This document shows positions 1 through 7,328 of a DNA stretch of 33,596 bases, piece after piece. Each line of letters opens with the position of its first letter. The stretch's first letter is position 1. The notes under the pieces are model-generated. The model was not told where the DNA came from. It was given only the letters and a program-made list of their open reading frames with translations, and did no database searches. The stretch is from Gaiellaceae bacterium. Its GTDB lineage: Bacteria > Actinomycetota > Thermoleophilia > Gaiellales > Gaiellaceae. The translations under genes were made by a program, and so were the position numbers. The stretch lies in assembly GCA_021323315.1 (NCBI GenBank), contig JAJTCQ010000019.1:1-33596 (forward strand), given 5' to 3'.

Positions 1-1
1 T

Positions 2-1741
2 CTAGGCGACCGGGATTCTGAGAAGCGCGAGCTGTCCACCCGCTCGCTTGTACGTGAAATCGGGCTGACCGTCGCCGTTGTTGTCGTCGCCCGGGGCCTT
101 CTCCACCCACAGCGTCGCGGCCTGGACGTCGATCAGGAACGTGCCCGGCCCGAAGGCCGCCGACGCGTCGACGATGCCGCTCGACTCCCAGGCACCCCAG
201 TTCCCAGGTGGACGCCCGTCGACGTCCGTCGGGCCGCCGTCGGCGGACTGGTCGACCTTCACGACAACCTCCGGCGAACCCGAGAACGGCACCCACCAGA
301 GGCGAGCCGTCGTTGCGGCCGGATCGGTCGAGGCGGCCGGGAACTGCTGGCTCGATCCGGGATCCTCGGTGACGAGGATTCCGCTCGCGGTCGACTCGAT
401 GTTGTCGGGCTGGTGGATCTCGTTCAGCGTCTTGACCGGGTTGTCGTCACCTTCGACGAACACGCTGAGCGACGTCACGACGGTCGGATCCTCGGGATCG
501 AACACCATCTTCCAGACACGCCCGTTGGTCGACACGCCGGGACCGTGCGTACCGACGGTACCGCGGCCCGAGTCAACGATGTAGACGACGTTCTCCGTCC
601 GTTTGTCGTAGGCGACGTCCTCGACGCGGACGAAGCCGAAGACGTCGTTGAGCTGGCTCCAGTACTCGAGGACCCACTGTGGTCCGTCGAGCCCGGTCGG
701 CGTCGTCGTGCGGTTGTCGCGCTGCCAGCTCCCGTTCGTCGGAGGGAGCGGGAAGCCCACGTCCGCAGCCTTGAGCTCAGAGCCGTCGGTGTCGAGCCCG
801 GTGGCGATGTTCTTCGGCACCTTCACGAAGTGACCGCTGACGCTCAGCCCTGACCCCGGCGCGAAGTCGTAGTAGTCGTCGACGCTCGGGTCGTCCGAGA
901 CGAATGCCCATAGCTCGCCTTCGTCCGCGAGCACGGCGTTCGTGTTCGGTGCGACGTACGAGTAGAGCTGGGACTGTGACGGTCGCGAACCAGCGGGAAT
1001 CGGTCCGCCGGGCGGGATCGTCAGAGACCCGCTCGTGAACGTGTCGTCACCTGACAGGACGACCAGGTCGTCGTACCCCGGAATCGCCACGGAGTTCTCG
1101 TGGTTGTGCCTACCCATGCCGGGGATCGCCTGGTACTTGCCCGTTCGGACGTCGAGCGCGACGACGAGCCCGATCTGCTTCTCGTTGGCGTCGCCGATCG
1201 GCGGCGGCCACGAGTCCTGCCGGCGAAAGACGTAGTCGATCGCCTCCTCGTTCGCGAACAGGATGTCCCGATCGAACCCTTCCTTCGCCGTCGCGAGATA
1301 GTTGGAGCAGAAGCGCTGGTAGCCCGCGCTGCTCGGGACGACGAACGAGCCGTTCAGGATCCCCGCCGAGCGCTGGTTGAGGATGAGGCGGCTCACCTGG
1401 GCGTTGTCGAAATCGTTCTCGCCGTTGGCTGCCGTCGGCGTCGCGGTGTTGTACGGGAACGGCACCCTGCTCGTCTCGTGGTTGACGAACAGGTCGACGC
1501 GTCCTTGACCACGCGGCCGTACCGAGATGCCGTCCGGGATTGCCTCGAAGCGGAATCCGCTCGGAAGCACATCTCCGACCGTGATGAGCGGAGTCACCTG
1601 GACACCCGCCATCACCGGCGTGAGCATCGATGACTGTGAGGTCTTGAATCCGCTGTCGTTGCCGCCTGCGGTGGCGGACAGCACGAGCGCGGCTACGAGG
1701 GCGCAAGCACCCACTGCCGACGCGAGCCGTGTCTTTCGCAT
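2..1741 (-). CDS. Secreted PhoX-like (DUF839) protein, possible alkaline phosphatase
   Basis: Complete 579-residue gene. The N-terminus is a Sec-type signal peptide: MRKTR, a hydrophobic core to about residue 22, then a small-residue cleavage region near SATAG. The mature part resembles the PhoX/DUF839 beta-propeller family, with NHE at 87-89, a HNHENS motif at 212-217, an EDVAYD segment and a QPDNIE...TEDPG segment near the C-terminus. Acidic, His- and Asn-rich motifs of this kind bind metal in PhoX phosphatases. I infer extracytoplasmic phosphatase or propeller function, but classical PhoX proteins use Tat export and no twin arginine is visible here. The start is supported by a purine-rich Shine-Dalgarno stretch (AGGGAGGGGAGAG) directly upstream. 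It lies 56 nt downstream of the DUF354 gene on the same strand, so co-transcription is possible. The family call is fairly sure; catalytic activity is not. Confidence 0.75.
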   Translation of the reverse strand: MRKTRLASAVGACALVAALVLSATAGGNDSGFKTSQSSMLTPVMAGVQVTPLITVGDVLPSGFRFEAIPDGISVRPRGQGRVDLFVNHETSRVPFPYNTATPTAANGENDFDNAQVSRLILNQRSAGILNGSFVVPSSAGYQRFCSNYLATAKEGFDRDILFANEEAIDYVFRRQDSWPPPIGDANEKQIGLVVALDVRTGKYQAIPGMGRHNHENSVAIPGYDDLVVLSGDDTFTSGSLTIPPGGPIPAGSRPSQSQLYSYVAPNTNAVLADEGELWAFVSDDPSVDDYYDFAPGSGLSVSGHFVKVPKNIATGLDTDGSELKAADVGFPLPPTNGSWQRDNRTTTPTGLDGPQWVLEYWSQLNDVFGFVRVEDVAYDKRTENVVYIVDSGRGTVGTHGPGVSTNGRVWKMVFDPEDPTVVTSLSVFVEGDDNPVKTLNEIHQPDNIESTASGILVTEDPGSSQQFPAASTDPAATTARLWWVPFSGSPEVVVKVDQSADGGPTDVDGRPPGNWGAWESSGIVDASAAFGPGTFLIDVQAATLWVEKAPGDDNNGDGQPDFTYKRAGGQLALLRIPVA

Positions 1742-1797
1742 TCTCTCCCCTCCCTGACGTGGGTCGGGCGGACCTTAACCAGACCGGGACATCCGTG

Positions 1798-2811
1798 CTA
1801 GCGCTCGAGAGCCAAGAGCAGCAGGTCGAGCAACAGGGCGGGGTCGCGTTCGATTCGCCCACCCGAGCCGCTGCGCTTCTCGAGCACGAGCTCATCCACG
1901 GAGGTCAGCACCCGCAGTCGTCCTTCTTTCACCAGGGCTCTGTCCACCGCGCCCGGTCGTCCCGCGAACGTCGTGTACACCGGGACCCCGAGCGCGACCG
2001 CCTCGCGGTTCATCGTCCCGCCCGCCGATACGACGAGGTCCGAGAGCGCGACGAGGCTCTGCGCGTCGACCGCGCGCTCCGGGACGAGAAGCGAGGGAAG
2101 ATTGCGAGCGCGAACCGCGTGGCCCTGCTCGGCAGTGCGTGGGAGGACGACCGCACGCACGGACTCGGTACGCCCGAGCCGTTCGAGCACGTCCTCGAAG
2201 AGCGGGTTGCCGTGGCGGTGGTAGAGGGACACGTCGGGGGGCGTGCGCACGACGACCACGACGCGCTCGGGGTCGAGGCCGAGCGTCGTCAGTATCGCGC
2301 GGTCGGGCGCGAATCCACGGAGGTAGTACTCCTCCTTGAGGCCGGGGTACCGGCGCACCTTGGTAGCGCGCGCGCCGAGCCCGTCGAGCCGGTCCTGCGG
2401 GATTGCATCAGGGACGACGATGCGCCGTGCTGCGCGGCAGCCGAGCCCGTGCTGCGTTCGCGCGAGCTCGTAGTCGAACGCGTACCCGGAGGGGATCCCG
2501 AGCGACCGCGCCGCGAGTGGGAGCTCGTGCGAGGCGTGCGACAGGGCGAGATCGAAGCCGCGAGGCTTCGCGAATCGCCTGAGTGCGAGGAGGCGCCCGG
2601 CCATGGCGCGCGCCTTTCCCACCGCGCTGCCGCCTCCGTGCCTCGGACCGACGACCTCGTGCGGGATCCCGTGCAGCTCGAGCAGATCGATGGTCTGTGC
2701 GTACTCGCGCGTCGTCACGTGGACCTCGTGACCACGGTCCTGCAGCAGCGCGACGAGCGGGCGGAAGAACGGAACCTGCGGCGAGTTCGAGATGTCGACC
2801 CAGACGCGCAC
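1798..2811 (-). CDS. DUF354 family, MurG-like glycosyltransferase fold protein
   Basis: A 337-residue protein beginning VRVWVDISNSPQVPFF, which matches the N-terminal signature of DUF354 (WVDISNSPxVxFF). The family has a GT-B-like two-domain fold related to MurG and UDP-GlcNAc 2-epimerase. The C-terminal half carries DLVVSAGGTMNREAVALG, a typical nucleotide-sugar-binding loop. No signal peptide or membrane segment is seen, so it is cytoplasmic. The reading frame stays open further upstream, but a GTG start at 2811 removes a non-homologous extension and places a TAGGGT hexamer 7 nt upstream, suggesting a leaderless mRNA. It is divergent from the LysR gene. The substrate is unknown; a role in surface glycan assembly is inferred from the fold and from the glycan genes further along. 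Confidence 0.8.
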   Translation of the reverse strand: MRVWVDISNSPQVPFFRPLVALLQDRGHEVHVTTREYAQTIDLLELHGIPHEVVGPRHGGGSAVGKARAMAGRLLALRRFAKPRGFDLALSHASHELPLAARSLGIPSGYAFDYELARTQHGLGCRAARRIVVPDAIPQDRLDGLGARATKVRRYPGLKEEYYLRGFAPDRAILTTLGLDPERVVVVVRTPPDVSLYHRHGNPLFEDVLERLGRTESVRAVVLPRTAEQGHAVRARNLPSLLVPERAVDAQSLVALSDLVVSAGGTMNREAVALGVPVYTTFAGRPGAVDRALVKEGRLRVLTSVDELVLEKRSGSGGRIERDPALLLDLLLLALER

Positions 2812-2818
2812 GGCCGTG

Positions 2819-2842
2819 ACCCTATCGGCACACGGATAAGCT
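2819..2842. promoter_or_regulatory. Divergent promoter pair with 16-bp dyad between DUF354 and lysR
   Basis: The 37-nt gap between two head-to-head genes holds two -10-like hexamers. TAGGGT on the minus strand (2824-2819) ends 7 nt before the GTG of the DUF354 gene. TAAGCT on the plus strand (2837-2842) ends 6 nt before the ATG of the LysR gene. Between and overlapping them is TATC-N8-GATA (2823-2838), an inverted repeat close to, but not exactly, the ATC-N9-GAT / T-N11-A form bound by LysR proteins. It would suit autoregulation of lysR and coupled control of the divergent gene. Confidence 0.5.
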
Positions 2843-2848
2843 TCGCTT

Positions 2849-3745
2849 ATGGACACGCGCCAGTTGGCGGCGTTCTGCGCCGTCGTCGAGCGCCGCAGCT
2901 TCTCGCAGGCGGCCGAGCGGCTCGGCGTCACGCAACCCGCGGTCTCGCTGCAGGTGCGCGCGCTCGAGAAGCGGCTCGGCACGCAGCTGCTCGACCGCTC
3001 GGGCAGGCGTGTCGAGCCAACCGAGGCGGGCTGGCGGCTCTATCGCGGAGCGCAGCGCATGCTGGCGCTCGAGGATCAGCTCGTCGCCGAGGTTGCCGCG
3101 TCCGCCGAGGGCGACCTGGCCGGCGATCTCGTGCTCGGCGCCTCGACCGGGCCCGCGGCCGTCGTCGTGCCGGTCGTGCTCGGTGAGTTCCAGCGCCAGA
3201 ACCCCGGCGTCCGCGTCTTCCTGACGGTCTCGGACACCCACGCGGTCGTGGAGCGGGTGGCTGCGCGCGAGCTCGAGCTCGGGATCGTGGGCGCGTCACG
3301 GCGGCACCGCGGCGTCCGCTTCGAGCCGTTCTTCTCCGACGAGGTGATCCTCGTCTGCCCGCCCGGCCATGCCTTCGCGGGCCGCAGCGTGACGCTCTCC
3401 GAGCTGCGCGAGGCGCCGTTGATCCTCATGCAGGAAGGCGCGGGTGTGCGCCAGATCGTCGAGGATGCGCTCAGGCGACGCGGTCTGCGCCTACGAGATC
3501 TCGACGTTCGGCTGGAGCTCGGCCTGCAGGAGTCGGTGCGACGCGCCGTCGAGGAGGGCTACGGGGTGACGTTCATCTCGCGCACGGCCGTCGAGTCGGA
3601 GCTCGCGACGGGTCGTCTCGCCGAGTCGCGCGTCGAGGGACTGGAGGCGACCCGGGAGATCTCCCTCGCGTCGGCGACGGGGAGAGCTCGCACGCGTGTC
3701 GCCGACGCGTTCGTCGGGTTCGCCCGCGAGCGCATGGCGCCGTGA
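2849..3745 (+). CDS. LysR-family transcriptional regulator
   Basis: A 298-residue LysR protein of standard length. An N-terminal winged helix-turn-helix (residues 1-60; QLAAFCAVVERRSFSQAAE then LGVTQPAVSLQVRALE) is followed by a two-lobed effector-binding domain from about residue 90. The C-terminal domain resembles the CysB/CbbR/CysL group, whose members sense small anions or sulfur metabolites. That is suggestive given the sulfate operon 2 kb downstream, but no ligand can be read from the sequence. The stop codon overlaps the GTG of the next gene by 4 nt, so regulator and dehydrogenase are co-transcribed. A 16-bp dyad just upstream is a candidate autoregulatory site. Likely targets are itself, the overlapping dehydrogenase gene and the divergent DUF354 gene. 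Confidence 0.9.
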   Translation: MDTRQLAAFCAVVERRSFSQAAERLGVTQPAVSLQVRALEKRLGTQLLDRSGRRVEPTEAGWRLYRGAQRMLALEDQLVAEVAASAEGDLAGDLVLGASTGPAAVVVPVVLGEFQRQNPGVRVFLTVSDTHAVVERVAARELELGIVGASRRHRGVRFEPFFSDEVILVCPPGHAFAGRSVTLSELREAPLILMQEGAGVRQIVEDALRRRGLRLRDLDVRLELGLQESVRRAVEEGYGVTFISRTAVESELATGRLAESRVEGLEATREISLASATGRARTRVADAFVGFARERMAP

Positions 3746-4704
3746 TCGTCCGCTGGGGTCTCGCGCAGCTCCCGTCACTCCTCGCGGAGCTGGGTCTCGA
3801 ACGCCCTCTGCTCGTGACGAGTGCGCGATTCGGGGATTTCGACCTTCCGATCTCTGCGCGCTTCGCCGGCGTCCGGAGGCATGCGCCGCTCGACGTCGTC
3901 GCGGAGGCGACGGCAGCGGCTGCGAGCCTGGACGGACTCGTCGGGCTCGGTGGCGGCAGTGCGATCGACACCGCCAAGGCCGTTTCGGCGGCCACCGGCC
4001 TCCGTCTCGTCGCCGTGCCTACCACGTATGCCGGCTCGGAGTGGACCTCGTACTTCGGCGTGCGTGACGAGGGTCGTCGCCACAAGAGCGGCGGCTCCGG
4101 GGCGCAGACGGTCGCGATCGTCTACGAGCCGGAGCTGACGCTCGCGCTACCGCGTGAAGAGTCGGTCGGCACCGCGATGAATGCGCTCGCGCATGCGGCC
4201 GAGGCGCTGTACGCGGGCTCGTGTGAGAACGCCTCCATGGGTGCGCGCCTGATCGGGACGTGGCTCCCGGTGGTCGCGGAGACCGGCGCGGACCTCGAGG
4301 CACGTACCCGGCTGCTCGAGGGTGCGATGCATGCGGGGATCGCGCTGTCGAAGCGCGGCATGTTTCTCGCACACGCAATGGCGCAGGCGCTCGGCGGGCG
4401 CTACGGCATCTCGCACGGAGCGATGAACGCACTGTGTCTGGGTCCCGCCCTTCGCTTCAACGAGCCCGTGGTGCCTCACGCGCTGGCTGCGCTGGCCGAC
4501 GCGCTCGACGGCGTCGCCGATCCTGCAGCACACGTCGAGGAGCTCGCGCGGCTCGGCGGCTTCGAGCGCCTGCGCGACCACGGCGTTCCCCGAGACGAGC
4601 TCGCCGGCGTCGCCGCTTCGGCCGCCGAGCGTGCGCCGGCCCGTGCGAACCCTCGTCCCGCCACCGTGGCCGACATCGAGTCGCTGCTCCGCTCGATCTG
4701 GTGA
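3742..4704 (+). CDS. Maleylacetate reductase-like iron-type alcohol dehydrogenase
   Basis: A 320-residue protein of the Fe-ADH/maleylacetate reductase superfamily. Seen are the dinucleotide-binding motif LGGGSAID (69-76), PTTYAGSE (93-100), NALAHAAEALY, and HAMAQALGGRYGISHG with the family's conserved histidines. The C-terminal ANPRPATVADIESLLRSIW is typical of maleylacetate reductases, which reduce maleylacetate to 3-oxoadipate at the end of resorcinol, hydroxyquinol and chlorocatechol routes. It is about 30 residues shorter than usual, because the N-terminal strand is abbreviated. The GTG start overlaps the lysR stop (GTGA). No ring-cleaving dioxygenase or other aromatic-degradation gene is in the window, so the true substrate could be another 4-oxo acid or alcohol. 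Confidence 0.8.
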   Translation: MIVRWGLAQLPSLLAELGLERPLLVTSARFGDFDLPISARFAGVRRHAPLDVVAEATAAAASLDGLVGLGGGSAIDTAKAVSAATGLRLVAVPTTYAGSEWTSYFGVRDEGRRHKSGGSGAQTVAIVYEPELTLALPREESVGTAMNALAHAAEALYAGSCENASMGARLIGTWLPVVAETGADLEARTRLLEGAMHAGIALSKRGMFLAHAMAQALGGRYGISHGAMNALCLGPALRFNEPVVPHALAALADALDGVADPAAHVEELARLGGFERLRDHGVPRDELAGVAASAAERAPARANPRPATVADIESLLRSIW

Positions 4705-4740
4705 GTTGACGGACCGCCGCGCTCGGCGGACGATGCGCTC

Positions 4741-5157
4741 GTGGCAGTCGAGTACGCAGGGATCCTCGCCGCGGTCGCGCTGATGGCGGCGACGCTCACC
4801 GGTGCCTACGGCAAGACCGTCACCGCCGTGTTCGCGACCGGTACGGCCGGCGTCGCGGCCGTCGCGAAGGCCGCGAAGGCACAGAAGGTCTCCGCGGCGG
4901 GCGCGAAGGCGGCCTACGGGCGAGCGCCGTACCGCAAGCCGGCGCTCAAGTACCTCTACGCGCTCGGCTGGATCGGCGGGACGAAGAACCCTGGACAGTG
5001 CGGGCTCACGCTGCTCGGCCAGGACGCCGCGAAGGATCAGGCCGCGCGGGAGATGCGCGCGAACGCGAAGCTCGTGGCTCAGCTGAAGAAACGCTCGATC
5101 AGCGTCTCGGCTGCGGCAAACGCTCTCACGCGGGGCGTCGTCTCGGCCTGCGCGTGA
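4741..5157 (+). CDS. Hypothetical protein with N-terminal hydrophobic segment
   Basis: A 138-residue open frame that I do not recognise. It starts at GTG (MAVEYAGILAAVALMAATL), giving a hydrophobic stretch at residues 5-25 that could be a signal or anchor. This is followed by Ala/Lys-rich sequence (KAAKAQKVSAAGAKAAYG) and a Gly/Tyr-containing middle (KYLYALGWIGGTKNPGQCGL). A weak purine-rich GGCGGA lies about 10 nt upstream. Codon use matches the neighbours and no competing frame is convincing here, so I accept it as real. It lies 36 nt after the dehydrogenase gene and ends before a strong hairpin. The basic, Ala-rich composition could mean a nucleic-acid-binding or cell-envelope protein, but no function can be assigned. 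Confidence 0.55.
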   Translation: MAVEYAGILAAVALMAATLTGAYGKTVTAVFATGTAGVAAVAKAAKAQKVSAAGAKAAYGRAPYRKPALKYLYALGWIGGTKNPGQCGLTLLGQDAAKDQAAREMRANAKLVAQLKKRSISVSAAANALTRGVVSACA

Positions 5158-5181
5158 ATGGCTGCGCAAGACCGAGATCCG

Positions 5182-5208
5182 CTCGCGCGGGGTTCCGTCT
5201 CGCGCGAG
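5182..5208. terminator. Hairpin between convergent genes, likely bidirectional terminator
   Basis: A perfect 8-bp inverted repeat, CTCGCGCG (5182-5189) and CGCGCGAG (5201-5208), with an 11-nt loop. It lies between the plus-strand hypothetical gene and the minus-strand CBS gene. There is no T-run, which is usual for high-GC actinobacterial terminators. Confidence 0.6.
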
Positions 5209-5212
5209 ATCC

Positions 5213-5235
5213 CTGAAGCCGTCCGCTTCGCGGCC
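5213..5235 (+). repeat. Intergenic repeat, copy 1 of 3
   Basis: Matches the pattern CTGAAG-N2-GTCCGC-N3-GCGGCC (here N2 = CC, N3 = TTC). Other copies are at 14587-14609 and 23883-23905. The central CCGC-NNN-GCGG can form a small hairpin with the variable bases in the loop. GATCC directly upstream is shared with copy 3. The copy follows immediately after the terminator-like hairpin. Confidence 0.65.
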
Positions 5236-5261
5236 GGGTCGCTCCGATGGCTGTTCGGGAG

Positions 5262-5720
5262 CTACTTGTCGCGCGGACGCCGGCCGCCCATGATCCGGCG
5301 GAGGCTGACGATCCCGAGGATCGTGTCGCCGTCGACGACCGGCAGGTGCCGGAAGCCTTTGTCGAGCATGATCTTCGAGGCCTCGTCAAAGGTCATGTCC
5401 GGGGGGGCCGTGACGGGATTCTCGGTCATCCACTGACGCACGCGGGCGTCGCTCGTGTGCACGCGAGCGGCCATCGCGCGGAGCATGTCGCGCTCCGTGA
5501 GCACGCCGATGAGGCGCCCGAAGTCCTTCACCACGACAGCGCCGACGTTCTGCGCACTCATCCGCTCGGCGACCTCGCCTAGCGTGTCCTCCGGGGCGAC
5601 AGTGATGAATCCGGGCTTGACTAACCGGTATCCAGACCCGTCCGCTGGTGACGATCCCGTGGTCGACCGATAACAGACGATAATGACAGGAATAAGAATC
5701 TGCGCTAGGATCCCGGCCAT
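5262..5720 (-). CDS. Two-CBS-domain protein
   Basis: A protein with two tandem CBS domains. The first spans roughly residues 35-85 (PGFITVAPEDTLGEVAERM...VGAVVV...LIGVLTERDML) and the second 97-147 (MTENPVTAPPDMTFDEASKIML...FRHLPVVDGDTILGIVSLRRI). Such stand-alone Bateman modules bind adenine nucleotides and act as energy sensors or regulators. The start is uncertain. No ATG, GTG or TTG lies close before the first domain, so the best candidate is ATG at 5720. This gives 152 residues with a hydrophobic N-terminus (MAGILAQILIPVIIVCYRS) unusual for the family, and it overlaps the start codon of the divergent flavoprotein gene. A non-canonical start or a frameshift near 5620 is possible. Longer minus-strand extension into the flavoprotein gene is not credible. 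Confidence 0.75.
   Translation of the reverse strand: MAGILAQILIPVIIVCYRSTTGSSPADGSGYRLVKPGFITVAPEDTLGEVAERMSAQNVGAVVVKDFGRLIGVLTERDMLRAMAARVHTSDARVRQWMTENPVTAPPDMTFDEASKIMLDKGFRHLPVVDGDTILGIVSLRRIMGGRRPRDK
5683..5711 (+). promoter_or_regulatory. Promoter of the flavoprotein/fumarase/sulfate operon
   Basis: ATGACA (5683-5688, one mismatch to TTGACA), a 17-nt spacer, and TAGGAT (5706-5711) form a well-spaced sigma-70-type promoter. Only 7 nt separate the -10 from the ATG at 5719, so transcription should start at or next to the start codon and give a leaderless mRNA. An in-frame ATG at 5684 would lie inside the promoter and is rejected as the start. Confidence 0.65.
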
Positions 5721-6924
5721 GCGCCCCGGCGCTTCCTTCGACGTGCTCGTGGTCGGCAGCGGCGCCGCCGGGCTCGCGGCCGCCGTCTCGGCCACGCGAT
5801 CAGGCGCACGGGTCGGCCTCGCCACGAAGACGACGCTGCAGGCGTGCAACTCGGCCAAGGCGCAGGGCGGCATCCAGGCCTCGTTCGGCCAGGACGACTC
5901 GCCCGAGATCCACGCCGAGGACGTCATGCGCTCATCGCACGACACGGCAGACCCGAGGCTCGTGGAGGTGCTGACGAGCGAGGCGCCGTCGGCGATCCAC
6001 TGGCTCGAAGAGCTCGGGGTCCAGTTCACGCGCTCGAACGGCGGATACCGGCTCGCACGCTGCGGTGGAGCGACGCGCCAGCGGCTCCTGCAGGTCGGCG
6101 ACCGCACGGGCCACGCGATCACGAAGGCGCTGCGCGAGAGCTGCCAGGCGGGCGGTGTTGCGGAGCTTTCGCACCACACGCTCCGCGCACTGGCGCCCTC
6201 GGACGGCGGCTGGCTCGCGTCTTTCGAGACCAGGGACGGCCCCGTCGACGTCGAGACGGCGACCGTCGTGCTCGCTGCCGGCGGCCGGTGCTTCGCGGAG
6301 GCGGAAACGCGGGGCGAGCTCTCCACCAATCATCCGAACGCGACAGGCGAGGTGACGCGCGTCGCGCTCGACGCCGGCGCGGAGGCCCGTGACCTCGACG
6401 CGCTGCAGTACCACCCGAACGGCGGCGCGTGGCCGGCGACGATGCAGGGCTACTCGATCCCGGAGACGACCCGCGCGTACGGGGCGGTGCTCCGCAACGC
6501 CGACGGCGAGGAGTTCACGGACTCGCTCGGTGCACGCGACGCCGTCTCGACGGCGATTGTCGCGGAGGTCGAGAAGGGCAAGGGCGTGCTCACGCCCGAC
6601 GGTCGCCCCGCCGTATGGCTCGATACGACGCGCATCGCCCCGGAAGATGCCGAGATCTCGCTCCCGTACATGCTGCGCCGCTTCCGCGGAGCCGGGATCG
6701 ATCCTCTCTCTGAGCCGATCTACACCTACCCCGTTCTCCACTACCAGAACGGCGGTCTCGTGATCGACGAGCACGGGGAGACGACGCTGGGAGGCCTCTT
6801 CGCCTGCGGCGAGATCGCGGGCGGCACACACGGAAGGAATCGCATGATGGGCAACTCACTCCTCGAGTGCGCCGTCTTCGGGCGGCGCGCGGGCGCGGCA
6901 GCAGCCGTACAGGCGGGCGCATGA
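5719..6924 (+). CDS. Soluble fumarate reductase/succinate dehydrogenase-type flavoprotein
   Basis: A 401-residue FAD enzyme of the SdhA/FrdA/NadB superfamily. The FAD-binding motif is VVGSGAAGLAAA (11-22) and the NSAKAQGGI loop (44-52) follows. The SHT histidine that carries covalent FAD in SdhA is absent, so FAD should be non-covalent. Substrate-site residues of the fumarate reductases appear conserved: H232 (QYHPNGG), R252 (ETTRAYG), H341 (HYQNGG) and R375 (GRNRMMGNSLLE). It lacks the C-terminal helical domain of SdhA (usually 570-600 residues), and no iron-sulfur or membrane partner is nearby, so it is soluble with an unknown electron donor. It is first in a long operon and its stop overlaps the next start (ATGA). 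Alternatives are L-aspartate oxidase-like activity or action on a sulfonate analogue of fumarate. Confidence 0.85.
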   Translation: MRPGASFDVLVVGSGAAGLAAAVSATRSGARVGLATKTTLQACNSAKAQGGIQASFGQDDSPEIHAEDVMRSSHDTADPRLVEVLTSEAPSAIHWLEELGVQFTRSNGGYRLARCGGATRQRLLQVGDRTGHAITKALRESCQAGGVAELSHHTLRALAPSDGGWLASFETRDGPVDVETATVVLAAGGRCFAEAETRGELSTNHPNATGEVTRVALDAGAEARDLDALQYHPNGGAWPATMQGYSIPETTRAYGAVLRNADGEEFTDSLGARDAVSTAIVAEVEKGKGVLTPDGRPAVWLDTTRIAPEDAEISLPYMLRRFRGAGIDPLSEPIYTYPVLHYQNGGLVIDEHGETTLGGLFACGEIAGGTHGRNRMMGNSLLECAVFGRRAGAAAAVQAGA

Positions 6925-7328
6925 CGGACGCACCTCCACAGCTCGATCCGGCGAAGGTCCAGGCCTTCGTCTCCAATGCACACGGCGACTTCGACGTCGT
7001 TCAGGCGCTCCTCGCAGAGGAGCCGCGTCTCGTCAACGCCGCCTGGGATTGGGGTGGCGGCGACTGGGAAACCGGACTCGGTGCCGCAGCGCATATGGGC
7101 CGGCGCCAGATCGCGCTCTTCCTCCTCGAGCACGGAGCGCGGATCGATCTGTTCGCGGCCGCGATGCTCGGCTACTTCGACATCGTCAGCGCCGTGCTGT
7201 CGGACTTCCCCGAGATGCACACCGCGCTCGGCCCGCACGGCATCCCGCTGGTCGAGCACGCGCGGGCGGGCGGCGCAGACGCTCGAGCGGTGCTCGCGCT
7301 GCTCGAGGCAACGAAGGTGGAGCGATGA
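6921..7328 (+). CDS. Small ankyrin-repeat-like protein
   Basis: A 135-residue protein with two or three degenerate ankyrin-type helix pairs. Examples are GDFDVVQALLAEEPRLVNA, WETGLGAAAHMGRRQIALFLLEHGARID and LFAAAMLGYFDIVSAVLSDFP, which follow the alternation G-x-x-x-(I/V)-x-x-x-L-L. It has no signal peptide or membrane segment. It overlaps the flavoprotein upstream and the fumarase alpha gene downstream by 4 nt each, so it is translationally coupled to both. Ankyrin folds mediate protein contacts. Its position suggests an accessory or assembly partner for the flavoprotein or the dehydratase, but this is inference from context only. Confidence 0.75.
   Translation: MTDAPPQLDPAKVQAFVSNAHGDFDVVQALLAEEPRLVNAAWDWGGGDWETGLGAAAHMGRRQIALFLLEHGARIDLFAAAMLGYFDIVSAVLSDFPEMHTALGPHGIPLVEHARAGGADARAVLALLEATKVER

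Noticed and set aside
2812-2982. Longer N-terminus for the DUF354 protein
   Set aside because: It would overlap the divergent LysR gene; the family signature begins right at the GTG at 2811.
1729-3186. Plus-strand open frame of 485 codons opposite the DUF354 gene
   Set aside because: Arg/Glu-rich shadow translation; the DUF354 and LysR frames carry the conserved motifs.
5683-5718. Upstream ATG for the flavoprotein
   Set aside because: It falls within the -35 element of a well-spaced promoter, and the FAD motif fits the later ATG at 5719.
5721-6329. N-terminal extension of the CBS protein across the flavoprotein gene
   Set aside because: The extension has no CBS or other domain and is antisense to the conserved FAD-binding region.
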